NCBI GenBank assembly: GCA_963755375.1
Contig: CAVWKG010000016.1
Location: 310,001 to 374,000, forward strand
Length of the DNA: 64,000 nt
Reading direction: 5' to 3'
DNA from: Bog-473 sp963755375
GTDB taxonomy: Bacteria; Actinomycetota; Acidimicrobiia; Acidimicrobiales; RAAP-2
Shown here: one piece after another, positions 1-8,638 of the stretch
Layout of the letters: every line of letters begins with the position of its first letter
Numbering within the stretch: the first letter of the stretch is position 1
The notes under the pieces: generated by a model
What the model was told of the DNA's origin: nothing
Databases searched by the model: none
The model's input: the letters and a program-made list of their open reading frames with translations, nothing else
Position numbers and translations under genes: made by a program

Positions 1-1
1 T

Positions 2-1192
2 GAGACCCATTTCGCACCTGGCCTCCTCGCACCCTTCGGTGTGGCTTTCGGGCCTGACGGCAAGCACGCGTTCGTCGATTCGTTGATCAACCCCTCCGCT
101 CCTCCATCCAGGCTGACTCCGATGAGGGATGCCAGCGGTATCACCGAGTACTCGATCTCTCCGTCTGGCCTGGTCTCCGAGCGGGTCGGCTCCTTTCCGG
201 ACAAATCCCTGGTCGGAATGGCCGTCAGTCCGAATGGCCGAGATCTCGTGGGCGCGGGCGGCAGCGGCGCCAGCGTCTTTTCGGTGTCTCGCATTGAGCA
301 ACCGAACTCGGCGCCGTCGTCGTGGCTTCTCGGATCGTTCAGTAGCCGAGGTCAAGGCGCCATCGAAGCCGCCGCCTCACCCGATGGCGACTACGTGTTC
401 GTCAGCCTCGAAGACAGCGACCAGCTGGCCGTGTTCAATCTGAAGAAGGCCGAAAGAAGCGGTTTCGGGTCCTCCGACCTGGTCGGCTACGTACCCATGG
501 GCGTCGCTCCGGTGGGAATGGCGGTCTCGCCGAATGGGCGCTACCTGTACGCAACGAGCGAGGCCTCCACGGAGACCGGGAACGAAGGAACGCTCACGAC
601 CATCGATATGCGCCGAGCCGAGGAGCAGCCCTCTCACTCGGTCGTGTCCACGGTATGGGCCGGGTGCAGTCCGGTACGAGTGGTGGCCACCAGGTCCTCG
701 GTCTACGTGACGGCCCGGGAGAGCGACCAGCTCCTCGAGTTCTCCGCCTCTCACCTCGCCTCGCATCCGGCAACTGCGTTGATCGGGCACGCCCAAGTCG
801 GCGAGGCTCCTGTGGGAGTAGCACTCGTAAATCACGACAAGACGGTCGTGATCGCCGACTCGGACCGCTTCAACGCCAACGGGGTCAGCTCAAACCTCGC
901 CATCGTGTCCCTCGAGAAGAAATCACTCCAGCTGGTGGGGTACGTCGCGGCTGGCGACTTCCCAAGGGACATGGCCGTGAGCCCCGACGGGACGACCGTG
1001 CTCCTCAGCGACTACGGATCTGGAGACGTCGAGGAGGTCGATGTGGCGACGCTGCCGAACACGATCGCGCGTGTGCAACACAGCTCGATCGTTGGGTCAG
1101 GGTCTTTGCAAGCGTCGTCCTGGCCCACTCCTCCGCTACGGACGTCAGCTTGGTTGCAACCCATTGGTGGCGGCTGGGCTCGCCGACCGTGA
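2..1192 (+). CDS. Beta-propeller (YncE/lactonase-like) protein, 5' end outside window
   Basis: The frame is open to the left edge of the window: in-frame codons precede the GTG at position 41, so the true start lies upstream. The visible ~397 residues contain repeated blade signatures such as GMAVSPNGR, GMAVSPNGRYLY and DMAVSPDGT, spaced about 40-60 residues apart, as in YncE/6-phosphogluconolactonase-type WD-like beta-propellers. Such proteins are usually exported or bind ligands and partners; no catalytic residues can be assigned. The signal peptide, if any, is off the window. The last ~40 residues are low-complexity (S, P, W rich) and do not look like a blade. The next gene on the same strand starts about 220 bp downstream. 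Fold assignment is fairly safe; function is unknown. Confidence 0.75.
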   Translation, partial: ETHFAPGLLAPFGVAFGPDGKHAFVDSLINPSAPPSRLTPMRDASGITEYSISPSGLVSERVGSFPDKSLVGMAVSPNGRDLVGAGGSGASVFSVSRIEQPNSAPSSWLLGSFSSRGQGAIEAAASPDGDYVFVSLEDSDQLAVFNLKKAERSGFGSSDLVGYVPMGVAPVGMAVSPNGRYLYATSEASTETGNEGTLTTIDMRRAEEQPSHSVVSTVWAGCSPVRVVATRSSVYVTARESDQLLEFSASHLASHPATALIGHAQVGEAPVGVALVNHDKTVVIADSDRFNANGVSSNLAIVSLEKKSLQLVGYVAAGDFPRDMAVSPDGTTVLLSDYGSGDVEEVDVATLPNTIARVQHSSIVGSGSLQASSWPTPPLRTSAWLQPIGGGWARRP

Positions 1193-1416
1193 GTTCTTCG
1201 ATCCGCGCGACCGGGTCGTTGGCAAAGAGCGTTCCGTGGTTGCTCCTGAGCAGGTACCCGACGATGGCGCCCAGATTCGCCACGGCGACCAGGACGAGCG
1301 TGGACCGTTCGCGTGCCGTCGCAACCAAATTCACCGTCGCGAGCAGTGCTCAGTTCGCCAATCGGGACCGGGAACTTTCGGATCGTCTGACCCGCTCGGA
1401 CCGGCCATGATTGGTC

Positions 1417-2634
1417 ATGGCCAAGAAGTGTGACAGCTGCGGGCGGCACAGCGTCCGAACCTCGACCGAGGGTCCCCTCCCGGTCTTGGGGATTGCAATG
1501 GTCATGATCCTTGGCTTCCTCGGGGCAACTCACATGGTCGGCAACGACGTGGCCGCCGCCAGCCCCTCGACCCCCTCGACGGTGTGGCTGTGCCGTCCGG
1601 GGCTTCCGGACGATCCCTGCACCCGCAATCTCACGACGACGATCGTTCCGGCGAACGGGATGACGTCCGTCCAGCGTGCCCGTCCGGCCACGAACCCTCC
1701 TATCGACTGTTTCTACGTGTACCCGACGGTGAGCACCCAGCCGACGGCCAATGCCAACCTCCACATCGATCCCCAAGAGCGAGCGGTCGCCATCGCCCAG
1801 GCCTCCCGCTTCTCCGAGGTCTGCCGGGTCTATGCCCCGATATACCCCCAACTGACCCTTTCTGCGATCAGCAAGGGGATCCGCCCTCAATCAGCCGCCA
1901 TTGCGTATCTCGGTGTGCTCTCCGCCTGGAACGACTACCTCGCCCATTACAACAAAGGCCGGGGCGTTGTCTTGATCGGACATTCCCAGGGCGCATCGCT
2001 CCTCGTCGCACTCATCAAACGCGAGATCGATCCCAACCCGTCACAACGGCATCGGCTCGTGTCGGCGCTCTTGATGGGTGGCAATGTGACCGTGCCGACC
2101 GGCCAGAGCGTGGGTGGAGACTTTGCCCACGTACCGGCATGTCGGACTACCACCCAGACGGGCTGCGTCGTGGCCTACTCGACGTTCAGTTCGCCACCGC
2201 CCCCCAACAGCTTCTTCGGTCGAGTCGGTACCAGCATCGGCGCCTTGTCCGGTCTCTCGCCGACCTCCGCCGCCGGGTTAGAGGTTCTCTGTACCAACCC
2301 CGCCGCGCTGGCCGGAGGGAGCGGTCCATTGATTCCCTACTTCCCGACCAAGTTGCCTCTCAGCTCCAGGTCCAGCCTTGAATATGGAGGCACCTCGGAG
2401 CACACCGTTCGCACCCCCTGGGTGTCCTATCCGAACCTCTACCGCGCGGAGTGCGAGAGCTCGGGCGGTGCCACCTGGTTGCAAGTGACGGCTATCGCCG
2501 GGCCCCAGGACACTCGACCGGTTGTTCAGCCGGTGCTCGGACCCAGATGGGGACTCCACCTCGACGACGTCAATTTGGCCCTTGGCGATCTGGTCCAGAT
2601 CGTCCGAGACGAATCGGTTGCCTACGCGGGCTAG
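1417..2634 (+). CDS. Secreted DUF3089 alpha/beta-hydrolase-like protein
   Basis: About 405 residues. After a short N-terminal segment with two cysteines there is a hydrophobic stretch (about residues 26-48) that acts as a signal peptide or anchor, then a mature part with the DUF3089 hallmarks: DCFYVYPTVS, APIYPQLT and a nucleophile-elbow motif GHSQG near residue 190, matching the lipase/esterase-like alpha/beta-hydrolase fold. Cysteine pairs (CRPG...DPC, CRTTTQTGC) suggest an extracytoplasmic protein stabilised by disulfides. I chose ATG 1417; a TTG at 1411 in frame is an alternative. Substrate is unknown. The gene stands alone between the propeller protein and the ECF sigma operon. Confidence 0.8.
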   Translation: MAKKCDSCGRHSVRTSTEGPLPVLGIAMVMILGFLGATHMVGNDVAAASPSTPSTVWLCRPGLPDDPCTRNLTTTIVPANGMTSVQRARPATNPPIDCFYVYPTVSTQPTANANLHIDPQERAVAIAQASRFSEVCRVYAPIYPQLTLSAISKGIRPQSAAIAYLGVLSAWNDYLAHYNKGRGVVLIGHSQGASLLVALIKREIDPNPSQRHRLVSALLMGGNVTVPTGQSVGGDFAHVPACRTTTQTGCVVAYSTFSSPPPPNSFFGRVGTSIGALSGLSPTSAAGLEVLCTNPAALAGGSGPLIPYFPTKLPLSSRSSLEYGGTSEHTVRTPWVSYPNLYRAECESSGGATWLQVTAIAGPQDTRPVVQPVLGPRWGLHLDDVNLALGDLVQIVRDESVAYAG

Positions 2635-2759
2635 TCCCTCCGAATGAGCGGACGTGTCTCCGAGGTGGCCGGCGTCCGTGATGGCAATGCGGTCGACCCT
2701 CCGACCACGGACCGGGTTGACGTGGGTGTAACGCTTGTCGCTCTCATGACAGGGAGAAG

Positions 2760-3329
2760 GTGATGGATCCGGCGGCAAGGTTTCGCGCCATCTTTGACGT
2801 GGCCTACCCGGCTCTGGGCCGGTACGCGCTCTATCGGGGCGTGTCCAGGGCTGACGCCGAAGACCTGGTCGGGGCGACACTCGAAGTGGCTTGGCGCAAG
2901 ATCGACGAAGTCCCCATGGACGATCCACTTCCATGGCTCTACGCCGTAGAGCGCAATCTCTTGATGAACCTGCGCCGCTCAAACGTTCGGCATACGACAC
3001 TTCGCGCCAAACTTCCGACCGCTGAAGCCACCCCAGGGCCGGACCATGAGCCGATGGATCCGGACCACGAGAGGCTTCGATGTGCACTCGACGTCCTCGC
3101 CGTAGACGACCGGGAGATCCTCAGGCTCGTGGCCTGGGACGAGTTGACTCCTTCCCAGGCTGCCATCGTGCTCGGGATTTCCGGTGTCGCAGCGAGAACC
3201 CGACTACATCGTGCCCGTCGACGACTGGCCAATCAGCTCGAGCTCGATGAGCAACACCGAGCAGGCATCGGACAGATGCCCGAAGCGAGCAGCGAACCCA
3301 AGCGATCAGTTGAGGTGACCGATGGCTAA
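2760..3329 (+). CDS. ECF-type RNA polymerase sigma factor
   Basis: 189 residues, the normal ECF size. Region 2 is visible at residues ~10-75 (AEDLVGATLEVAWRKI then PLPWLYAVERNLLMNLRR), and region 4 at ~105-160 (DREILRLVAWDELTPSQAAIVLGIS followed by the recognition helix with R-x-R-LHRARRRL). Start GTG 2760 (or ATG 2763) follows a strong ribosome-binding site, AGGGAGAAGG. The 3' end overlaps the start of the following membrane-protein gene by 8 bp, so the two are translationally coupled, which is the usual layout for a sigma factor and its anti-sigma factor. It would direct transcription of a small regulon, possibly including this operon; no -35/-10 typical of that group was identified upstream. 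Confidence 0.9.
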   Translation: MMDPAARFRAIFDVAYPALGRYALYRGVSRADAEDLVGATLEVAWRKIDEVPMDDPLPWLYAVERNLLMNLRRSNVRHTTLRAKLPTAEATPGPDHEPMDPDHERLRCALDVLAVDDREILRLVAWDELTPSQAAIVLGISGVAARTRLHRARRRLANQLELDEQHRAGIGQMPEASSEPKRSVEVTDG

Positions 3330-4755
3330 ATCCGTGGCGAACGACGAGATCCTCGTGCGGCTTAGGGGTGTGCGACCTTCAGTGCCTGCCAATCAATTCC
3401 AAGCAGGTACCACTCAGGCCGTTGACCTGCTCGAGCGGATCCTGGCCAACGACACAGTTGCCGCCGGGATGGCCGAGCCAGACGCCCCCACGCTGTCAGG
3501 CGCCAAGCACCCTCACCACCGAGCGGATCGACGAGCGCTACCCGTGCTGGCGGGTGTAGCCGTGCTCGTCCTGGCCGCACTCGGCGCTGTATTCGTCGTC
3601 AATAACCAAGACCACACCCATCCCGTCCAACAGGCGTCGTCATGGACCTTGACGGGGTACCTCTCGAAGCTTGCCTGGCAGGTAGAGCCGACAATCGGCT
3701 CTGATCCCTCTCAGCTGGACTGCCCGTCGACGACCACGTGCTATGTGACCGGCCTTTCATTTCCTCCCCCCGATACGAGCAATGCTCCGCAACCTCACAC
3801 CGTTGTCGAGGTAACCCACGACGGTGGGGCAACCTGGCAAGAGTCCCCACTTCCCCCGGGGGGAGTCACGATCGGATCCATCACCTGTCCGGGGATCAAT
3901 ACCTGCATGCTCTCGGGAAGGACGCAAGGGAATGGCACAGCGTCCGGGGTGATGTTCCGGACCAGAAACGGGGGCCAGAGCTGGGTGTCCTTGCCGTTGC
4001 CAGATCCCCCCGGAGGATTCGTACCCCTGCTGTCGTGTGCAACCACCCTGAAGTGCGATTCCTTGCGCTCTGTTCCAGGACCTGACGGTCTTGGAGTCAG
4101 CTACGTCTCTGACGTCACCAGTGATGGCGGACACACCTGGACATCGTCGCCCATGCCCGGGACGTTCCGTGGCTATGCCCTCGAATGCTTTGCCTCGGAC
4201 TACTGCATCGCTGGGGGTCAACGGCCAAGCGCCTACAGGATCACCGACCTGACCCAGGTCGTTCCGGCCGCTGCCCTCTACAGCTCGAATGGCGGCGTGA
4301 CGTGGCACTCAGGGACCCTCCCGCAAGGACTTCCCCCTGACAACGTCATCTCGAAGCTGTCGTGCGCCGACCAATCACACTGCGCGGCAATCTGGGCCAC
4401 GATTGGTCGACGACCGTCCGCTCACGTATTGGAGACGACGGACGGTGGAAAGAACTGGTCAACTTCAGCCGGTGCGTCCCCGTCCGCGAACCTCGACGTG
4501 CTGTCGTGTCCGACGTACAGCGACTGCTGGACTTCGGGATTCGCTCTGAACGGTCGACGGGGAATCATCTATTTCACCAACGACGATGGGCAACATTGGA
4601 CGAAGGAGCGATTGCCCAAAGATCGAGGGTCAGCGCTTCGTTTGATTCTCGACATCTCGTGCTCGACTCGGTTCCGCTGCGTGGCGCTGGCTAACCCATC
4701 AACCTCACTTTCCGGCCCGCAGGTAGTGATTTCGTATGACCTTGGGAGACGTTGA
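3322..4755 (+). CDS. Membrane-anchored seven-repeat CX5C propeller protein, probable anti-sigma factor
   Basis: 477 residues starting at ATG 3322, overlapping the sigma gene by 8 bp. Residues 1-70 are cytoplasmic and would be the place for sigma binding, 73-94 form one transmembrane helix (LPVLAGVAVLVLAALGAVFVV), and ~105-477 lie outside the membrane. The outer part has BNR/Ycf48-like blades (DGGATW, NGGQSW, DGGHTW, NGGVTW, DGGKNW, DDGQHW), and each blade carries a CX5C pair: C134/140, 189/195, 239/245, 289/295, 348/354, 396/402, 447/453. Seven pairs fit a seven-bladed propeller stapled by one disulfide per blade. No zinc HxxxCxxC anti-sigma motif is present, so the anti-sigma role rests on topology and gene coupling. 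Confidence 0.75.
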   Translation: MAKSVANDEILVRLRGVRPSVPANQFQAGTTQAVDLLERILANDTVAAGMAEPDAPTLSGAKHPHHRADRRALPVLAGVAVLVLAALGAVFVVNNQDHTHPVQQASSWTLTGYLSKLAWQVEPTIGSDPSQLDCPSTTTCYVTGLSFPPPDTSNAPQPHTVVEVTHDGGATWQESPLPPGGVTIGSITCPGINTCMLSGRTQGNGTASGVMFRTRNGGQSWVSLPLPDPPGGFVPLLSCATTLKCDSLRSVPGPDGLGVSYVSDVTSDGGHTWTSSPMPGTFRGYALECFASDYCIAGGQRPSAYRITDLTQVVPAAALYSSNGGVTWHSGTLPQGLPPDNVISKLSCADQSHCAAIWATIGRRPSAHVLETTDGGKNWSTSAGASPSANLDVLSCPTYSDCWTSGFALNGRRGIIYFTNDDGQHWTKERLPKDRGSALRLILDISCSTRFRCVALANPSTSLSGPQVVISYDLGRR

Positions 4756-5324
4756 CGTACCGTCGGCATAGGCTCGCCACAACCAAACCCGATGCGTTCT
4801 GACCGTCGGCGACGGCGCTGCTCTCTCGCCAGGTTCGGCCACCTCACCCCTTTGAATCGAGCGGATCGAAGGCTTCGGTCCGTCTCCTCGTGGCGGGATG
4901 GTTCCATCCCGACGGCACTGATACCGGGCCCGGTCATCGGGATGATCCAGCAGGCGAGGGGAGACCGGGGAAGGGTCAAGCAGTCTGGGGGACGGAGGAC
5001 CTGGTAAACGGCGAGGATTCTCAGGTCTTCCGCCCCGATGTCGATAGTGACGACTCCATTGGGGAGCGCAATAGAGCCGATCGGATCAAACGGCACAACG
5101 CCCTGACAAAGCATTGCGGCGGTGACCGCCTGGGCGCACGGCCCTGGCCATCTTCTGCTGGGTTTCCCAACTGCCTCGATCATTGATCAGCCCATCGAGA
5201 CTCGCCGAAGGCTCGAATGCTCTGCTCTGATCTGCTCTGGTCGAGCGACGCTGGCACCGCGGAACACCTATCTGGACGCACGCAGTGGATGCTCAAGTCC
5301 TTCCTCCGGAGCGCGCCGGATCTC
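4756..5324. other. 569-bp gap with no convincing gene
   Basis: The region lies between the propeller gene (+) and the carbonic anhydrase gene (-), i.e. downstream of both. A minus-strand frame at 4569-5183 could encode 204 residues, and its middle part (around 4900-5150) reads like plausible protein, but it overlaps the C-terminal coding part of the propeller gene by about 190 bp, has no recognisable domain and no clear start signal. Short plus-strand frames are also open. A small imperfect repeat, TGCTCTGATCTGCTCTGG, occurs around 5219-5240. No terminator hairpin with a T-run was seen. Confidence 0.4.
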
Positions 5325-5867
5325 TCAAGCTTCGAGGCACTCTGCCATGGTCACTTCGTGACTGCCGTCGCGATGCTGGGGCAGATGTCGTGAGGCGTAC
5401 GCCTCGGCCCGGGCCTCGACCGATCGCGGCTCGACCGCCCCCAGTCGAATGCGTGCCGGAACACCGAGCGCCATCGCGCCGGCGGGGACCTCGGTTCCCG
5501 GGGGGACGACGGCTCCCGCCCCCACCAGCGAAGATGAGCGGCAGATGACCCGTTCGAGGACGACTGCACCGGAACCGACGAGGACCAGGTCCTCGAGGAG
5601 GCAGCCTTCGAGATGCACCAGATGACCGATCACACACTCGGCCCCGATCCTGGTTTGGTTCATGGATTGGGTGTGGATGACGGAGCCATCCTGTATGGAG
5701 GTCCGAGCGCCGATGACGATCGGACCATTGTCTGCACGAATGACGACCCCCGGCCAGACACTCGCGTTCGGTCCGATACGGACCTCGCCGATCAGAACGG
5801 CTTCCGGATGGACATAGGCCTCAGGGTGGATCCGGGGCCGTTCTTCGCCCAACGCGTAGAGAGTCAT
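5325..5867 (-). CDS. Gamma-class carbonic anhydrase-like hexapeptide-repeat protein
   Basis: 180 residues from ATG 5867 (a TTG four codons upstream is less likely). The protein is a left-handed beta-helix of hexapeptide repeats: VLIGEVRIGPNASVWPGVVIRAD, then IGARTSIQDGSVIH and IGAECVIGHLVHLEGC. Zinc-ligand positions typical of the gamma-CA family are present as H65, H82 and H85, with the conserved R44, D46, Q59 and D60 nearby. The acidic loop residues of the Cam subclass are missing, so it belongs to the CamH/YrdA/PaaY-like group, whose members may or may not hydrate CO2. It is a cytoplasmic trimer in known relatives. It is convergent with the sigma operon and stands alone. Confidence 0.85.
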   Translation of the reverse strand: MTLYALGEERPRIHPEAYVHPEAVLIGEVRIGPNASVWPGVVIRADNGPIVIGARTSIQDGSVIHTQSMNQTRIGAECVIGHLVHLEGCLLEDLVLVGSGAVVLERVICRSSSLVGAGAVVPPGTEVPAGAMALGVPARIRLGAVEPRSVEARAEAYASRHLPQHRDGSHEVTMAECLEA

Positions 5868-5983
5868 GGCGCCATTCAAACAGGGTGCGCACAGAACCCA
5901 GACCTGCCGCTCAGAAGACCGCCTCCGTGCGCCAGAGCGGACCGCGGCGTCCGGCGCCTCCGGGCGAGGGGGGTTCTGTACCG

Positions 5984-6808
5984 TCAGGACGTGATGAAGT
6001 CAAGCAGATCAGCGTTGATGGTCTCGGCTTCAGTCGTCGGCATGCCGTGCGGGAATCCGGCGTAGGTCTTCAGCGCCCCGTTCTGTACGAGCGCCGCCGA
6101 CAGGGGACCGGAATCTGCGTACGGGACGATCTGGTCGTCATCGCCGTGCATCACCAGCACAGGCACCGATATCTTCTTCAGGTCACCCGTGAAGTCGGTC
6201 TGGGAGAAAGCAACGATACCGTCGTACTGCGCTTTGGCTCCCCCCATCATCCCCTGCCGCCACCAGTTCTCGATGATCGCTTCGGAGGGCTCGACACCGG
6301 GTCGGTTGAAGCCGTAAAAGGGTCCCGAGGGCAGGGCTCGGTAGAAAACGGAGCGGTTGGCCGCCAGCTGAGCCTGCAGATCGTCGAACACGCTCTTGGG
6401 GAGGCCGCCGGGATTGGCGTCGGTTTTCACCATGAGCGGCGGTACCGAACTGATGAGCACCGCCTTCGAGACCCGGTTCTCGCCGTGCCGGGCGATGTAA
6501 TGGGTGACCTCGCCACCACCGGTCGAGTGTCCGATGTGGACAGCGTCGTGAAGGTCGAGATGTGCGGTCAGGGCCGCCAGGTCGTCGGCGTAGTGGTCCA
6601 TGTCGTGACCGTCGCCCGTCTGCGTCGAACGGCCGTGCCCACGGCGGTCGTGGGCGATCACCCGATAGCCGTGACCCAGGAAGAACAGCATCTGGGTGTC
6701 CCAGTCGTCAGCGGAAAGCGGCCAGCCGTGACTGAAGACGATCGGTTGGCCCGACCCCCAGTCCTTGTAGAAGATCTCGGTCCCATCTGGGGTGGTGATG
6801 GTGCCCAT
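5984..6808 (-). CDS. Alpha/beta hydrolase, non-heme chloroperoxidase family
   Basis: 274 residues. The start is ATG 6808 because AGGAGG lies 8 nt upstream; an ATG nine codons earlier has no such site. The sequence has the cofactor-free haloperoxidase/esterase layout: oxyanion HGWP (after IVFSHGWPLSADDW), RRGHGRS, nucleophile elbow GHSTGG, the acid in VMHGDDDQIVP and the histidine in GFPHGMP near the C-terminus. Members hydrolyse esters and, with an organic acid and peroxide, can perhydrolyse; the true substrate is not predictable. No signal peptide, so cytoplasmic. About 115 bp separate it from the carbonic anhydrase gene on the same strand. Confidence 0.9.
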   Translation of the reverse strand: MGTITTPDGTEIFYKDWGSGQPIVFSHGWPLSADDWDTQMLFFLGHGYRVIAHDRRGHGRSTQTGDGHDMDHYADDLAALTAHLDLHDAVHIGHSTGGGEVTHYIARHGENRVSKAVLISSVPPLMVKTDANPGGLPKSVFDDLQAQLAANRSVFYRALPSGPFYGFNRPGVEPSEAIIENWWRQGMMGGAKAQYDGIVAFSQTDFTGDLKKISVPVLVMHGDDDQIVPYADSGPLSAALVQNGALKTYAGFPHGMPTTEAETINADLLDFITS

Positions 6809-7164
6809 TCGAGAGTCCTCCTGTCTGGACGTCATGCCCTGACGGCGAGCGGACCGAGTCCGGCCCGTCGGGGGTCTTCACCCTCACATCCTTCCCTTCC
6901 GAGCCCGTTGTGATCAACCCTCCCGGAGGCGAACTCCTCGGCGAGAGCGGTGTGCGGTGTCGGCCCCTGCCGGTGCAGTGGCCCGAGCGAGGACCCGTGG
7001 TCCGATCAACGAGTCCGTCCCGGCGCCGACGCTCGAGAGGGCGCCGGCGTTCGAGAGACCGTCCGGCCGCCATCCACGGTCACCGGACCTCACTCCTCGG
7101 CGTTGCCGTGTGCAAGCGGGAGATCGACGGCCGCCTCGCCTTGTCATTGTTCTAACCTGCATCC
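6809..7164. other. Divergent intergenic region (356 bp)
   Basis: Lies between the minus-strand hydrolase and the plus-strand cupin gene. It carries the hydrolase ribosome-binding site at its left edge and a -10 element for the cupin gene at its right edge. Open frames in between are GC-rich shadows with arginine/proline-rich translations and no recognisable domain. Confidence 0.4.
7153..7158 (+). promoter_or_regulatory. -10 box TAACCT for leaderless cupin mRNA
   Basis: TAACCT fits the actinobacterial TANNNT -10 consensus and ends 6 nt before the GTG start at 7165, placing the expected transcription start on or next to the start codon. No -35 match is obvious at the usual distance. No Shine-Dalgarno sequence precedes the GTG. 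Confidence 0.5.
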
Positions 7165-7725
7165 GTGGCGCTCATCGTCGAGGACATCGTCTCCCGCTGT
7201 CAGACGGCGCTGGGCGAGCATGCCCCCGTCCTCGCCGTTCGGGACGTCCTCGACGAGCTCGTGGCGGATCAATCGGGACTGGAGCGTGTGCTCGGACCGG
7301 TGGCGCGCGGTGGGATCACGACCCTGCACCACGCGCCCGACCTGACGGTGCTGCAGGTGGCGTGGACACCCGGCATCGCTCTCAACCCCCATGAGCACCG
7401 GATGTGGGCCGTGATCGGCATGTACGGCGGTCAGGAGGACAATGCATTCTTCCGGCGGATACCGGGAGGCCTCGAACCGACCGGCGGTCGGGAGCTCCCG
7501 GAGGGTGAAGTCCTCCTCCTCGGCGAAGATGTCATCCATTCGGTAGCGAACTCCCGGCGCGACTTTGCGGTGGCTCTCCACGTCTATGGAGGGGACTTCT
7601 TCGCCACCGAGCGGTCGGAATGGGACTTCGACACCTACGTCGAACGACCCCGTGACTTCGAGCGTACGCAGAGGCTCTTCGACGAGGCCAACGCTCGCTG
7701 GTCCACTCGGGGAGGAGATGCGTGA
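7165..7725 (+). CDS. Cupin-fold metal-dependent enzyme, cysteine-dioxygenase-like
   Basis: 186 residues from GTG 7165. The core resembles the double-stranded beta-helix family of cysteine-dioxygenase-like proteins: a metal motif around NPHEHRMWAVIGMYGGQEDNAF (His-x-His plus downstream Glu), and a second cupin motif with GEDVIHSVAN supplying the last histidine. Such proteins use Fe(II) and O2 on small thiols or are uncharacterised. The stop codon overlaps the GTG of the next gene (GTGA), so the two are coupled and probably act together. Substrate is not predictable from sequence. Confidence 0.75.
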   Translation: MALIVEDIVSRCQTALGEHAPVLAVRDVLDELVADQSGLERVLGPVARGGITTLHHAPDLTVLQVAWTPGIALNPHEHRMWAVIGMYGGQEDNAFFRRIPGGLEPTGGRELPEGEVLLLGEDVIHSVANSRRDFAVALHVYGGDFFATERSEWDFDTYVERPRDFERTQRLFDEANARWSTRGGDA

Positions 7726-8147
7726 CGAGAACCGACGACAACCGCAAGCTGATCGAAGGCTTCTGGGAAGACCTCTACCGGCAGGACTTTGACGCGCTGG
7801 GGTCACGCTTCGACCCACAAGGGGAGTACACCGACATCGGGACGCCGGAGGACGACGTCGCCCGCGGAGCGAGTGAGATCACAGCGCGTTTGCGACTCGC
7901 CTTCGACAAGCTCTCGAAGTTGTTCGACGAGCGGCGCCACCTCGTCGCGGGCGAGCACGCCGTGATGACCGAGCACGTGGAGCATTGGGAGTGGCCGACG
8001 GGCGAGACCATGGCGCTGAATGTGGCATCGGTGCACGAGATCCGTGACGGAAAGATCGTGCGGTGGTGTGACTATTGGGACATGAGCGTCCTCACCGCAG
8101 CGGCGCCGCAGTGGTGGTTCGAGCACGTCCTCCAGGGCTGGAAGTAG
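7722..8147 (+). CDS. SnoaL/limonene-epoxide-hydrolase-like (NTF2 fold) protein
   Basis: 141 residues beginning at GTG 7722 in a 4-bp GTGA overlap with the cupin gene. The profile is that of NTF2-like SnoaL/limonene-1,2-epoxide hydrolase proteins: an N-terminal helix with RKLIEGFWEDLYRQDFDAL, then beta strands ending with VASVHEIRDGKIVRWCDYWDM, where the R..D..YWD cluster forms the pocket. Enzymes of this fold hydrolyse epoxides or isomerise ketosteroids; others only bind ligands. Genetic coupling to the cupin dioxygenase-like gene suggests consecutive steps on an oxygenated small molecule (inference). Confidence 0.75.
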   Translation: MTRTDDNRKLIEGFWEDLYRQDFDALGSRFDPQGEYTDIGTPEDDVARGASEITARLRLAFDKLSKLFDERRHLVAGEHAVMTEHVEHWEWPTGETMALNVASVHEIRDGKIVRWCDYWDMSVLTAAAPQWWFEHVLQGWK

Positions 8148-8270
8148 AGCTCCCAGGCCAATCTCATTCGCGCAACGATCCGACAACAGTGCTGGACCTC
8201 TCCGCCGCGTCAGCCGACACATCGGTTGTCACTGTGCACTGAGAGCAGTGCAGCGCGGAGGTAGGGATGA

Positions 8271-8576
8271 ATGGCTGACAGACATTTGGAGTTCGAGTTC
8301 GACGTGGGGCAGACCGAGCGTCACAACGTGGCCTTCCGCTTCGACCAGCTCTTCGGGCCCCTGCAGATCTCGGTGGACGGAAAACCGGTCATCCGCAAGT
8401 TCGAGATGTTCAGCTTCAGGCGCGTGGGGCGGTACGAGTTCTCCGTGGGCTCGAGCGAGCCCCACGAGGTCCGGATCGAGAAGAAGCGGAAGGCCTTCAT
8501 GGGTGGTTTTCAGGCGCAGGAGTGCGTGACCTACGTCGACGGCCACGAGGTCGGTCGTTACTCCAACGCCGCCTAG
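8271..8576 (+). CDS. Conserved small protein of unknown function
   Basis: 101 residues from ATG 8271, preceded by GGAGG at a suitable distance. The protein is beta-rich and charged, with no signal peptide or membrane helix: LEFEFDVGQTERHNVAFRF, an IRKFEMFSFRRVGRYEF core and a VRIEKKRKAFMGGF segment. I do not recognise a named domain. The regular strand pattern and good ribosome-binding site support a real gene. Confidence 0.7.
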   Translation: MADRHLEFEFDVGQTERHNVAFRFDQLFGPLQISVDGKPVIRKFEMFSFRRVGRYEFSVGSSEPHEVRIEKKRKAFMGGFQAQECVTYVDGHEVGRYSNAA

Positions 8577-8592
8577 GCGGGGTGCGGGAGAA

Positions 8593-8629
8593 CCCGGCGC
8601 CACAGGCGGTCACTTCCCGCCGAGCCGGG
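8593..8629. terminator. Nested inverted repeat between convergent genes
   Basis: CCCGGC (8593-8598) pairs with GCCGGG (8624-8629), and an inner GGCGG/CCGCC pair lies inside, making a stable hairpin exactly between the convergent 8271-8576 and 8639-9412 genes. There is no T-run, so it would be an atypical bidirectional terminator of the sort seen in high-GC actinobacteria. Confidence 0.4.
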
Positions 8630-8638
8630 AGGTCGTGC

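Noticed and set aside
41..1192. GTG 41 as the real start of the first propeller gene
   Set aside because: The frame stays open to base 2 with propeller-like residues before GTG 41, so the gene begins outside the window.
4569..5183. A possible 204-residue minus-strand gene in the 4.8-5.3 kb gap
   Set aside because: Part reads like protein, but it overlaps the propeller gene deeply and has no start signal or domain; left in the intergenic note.
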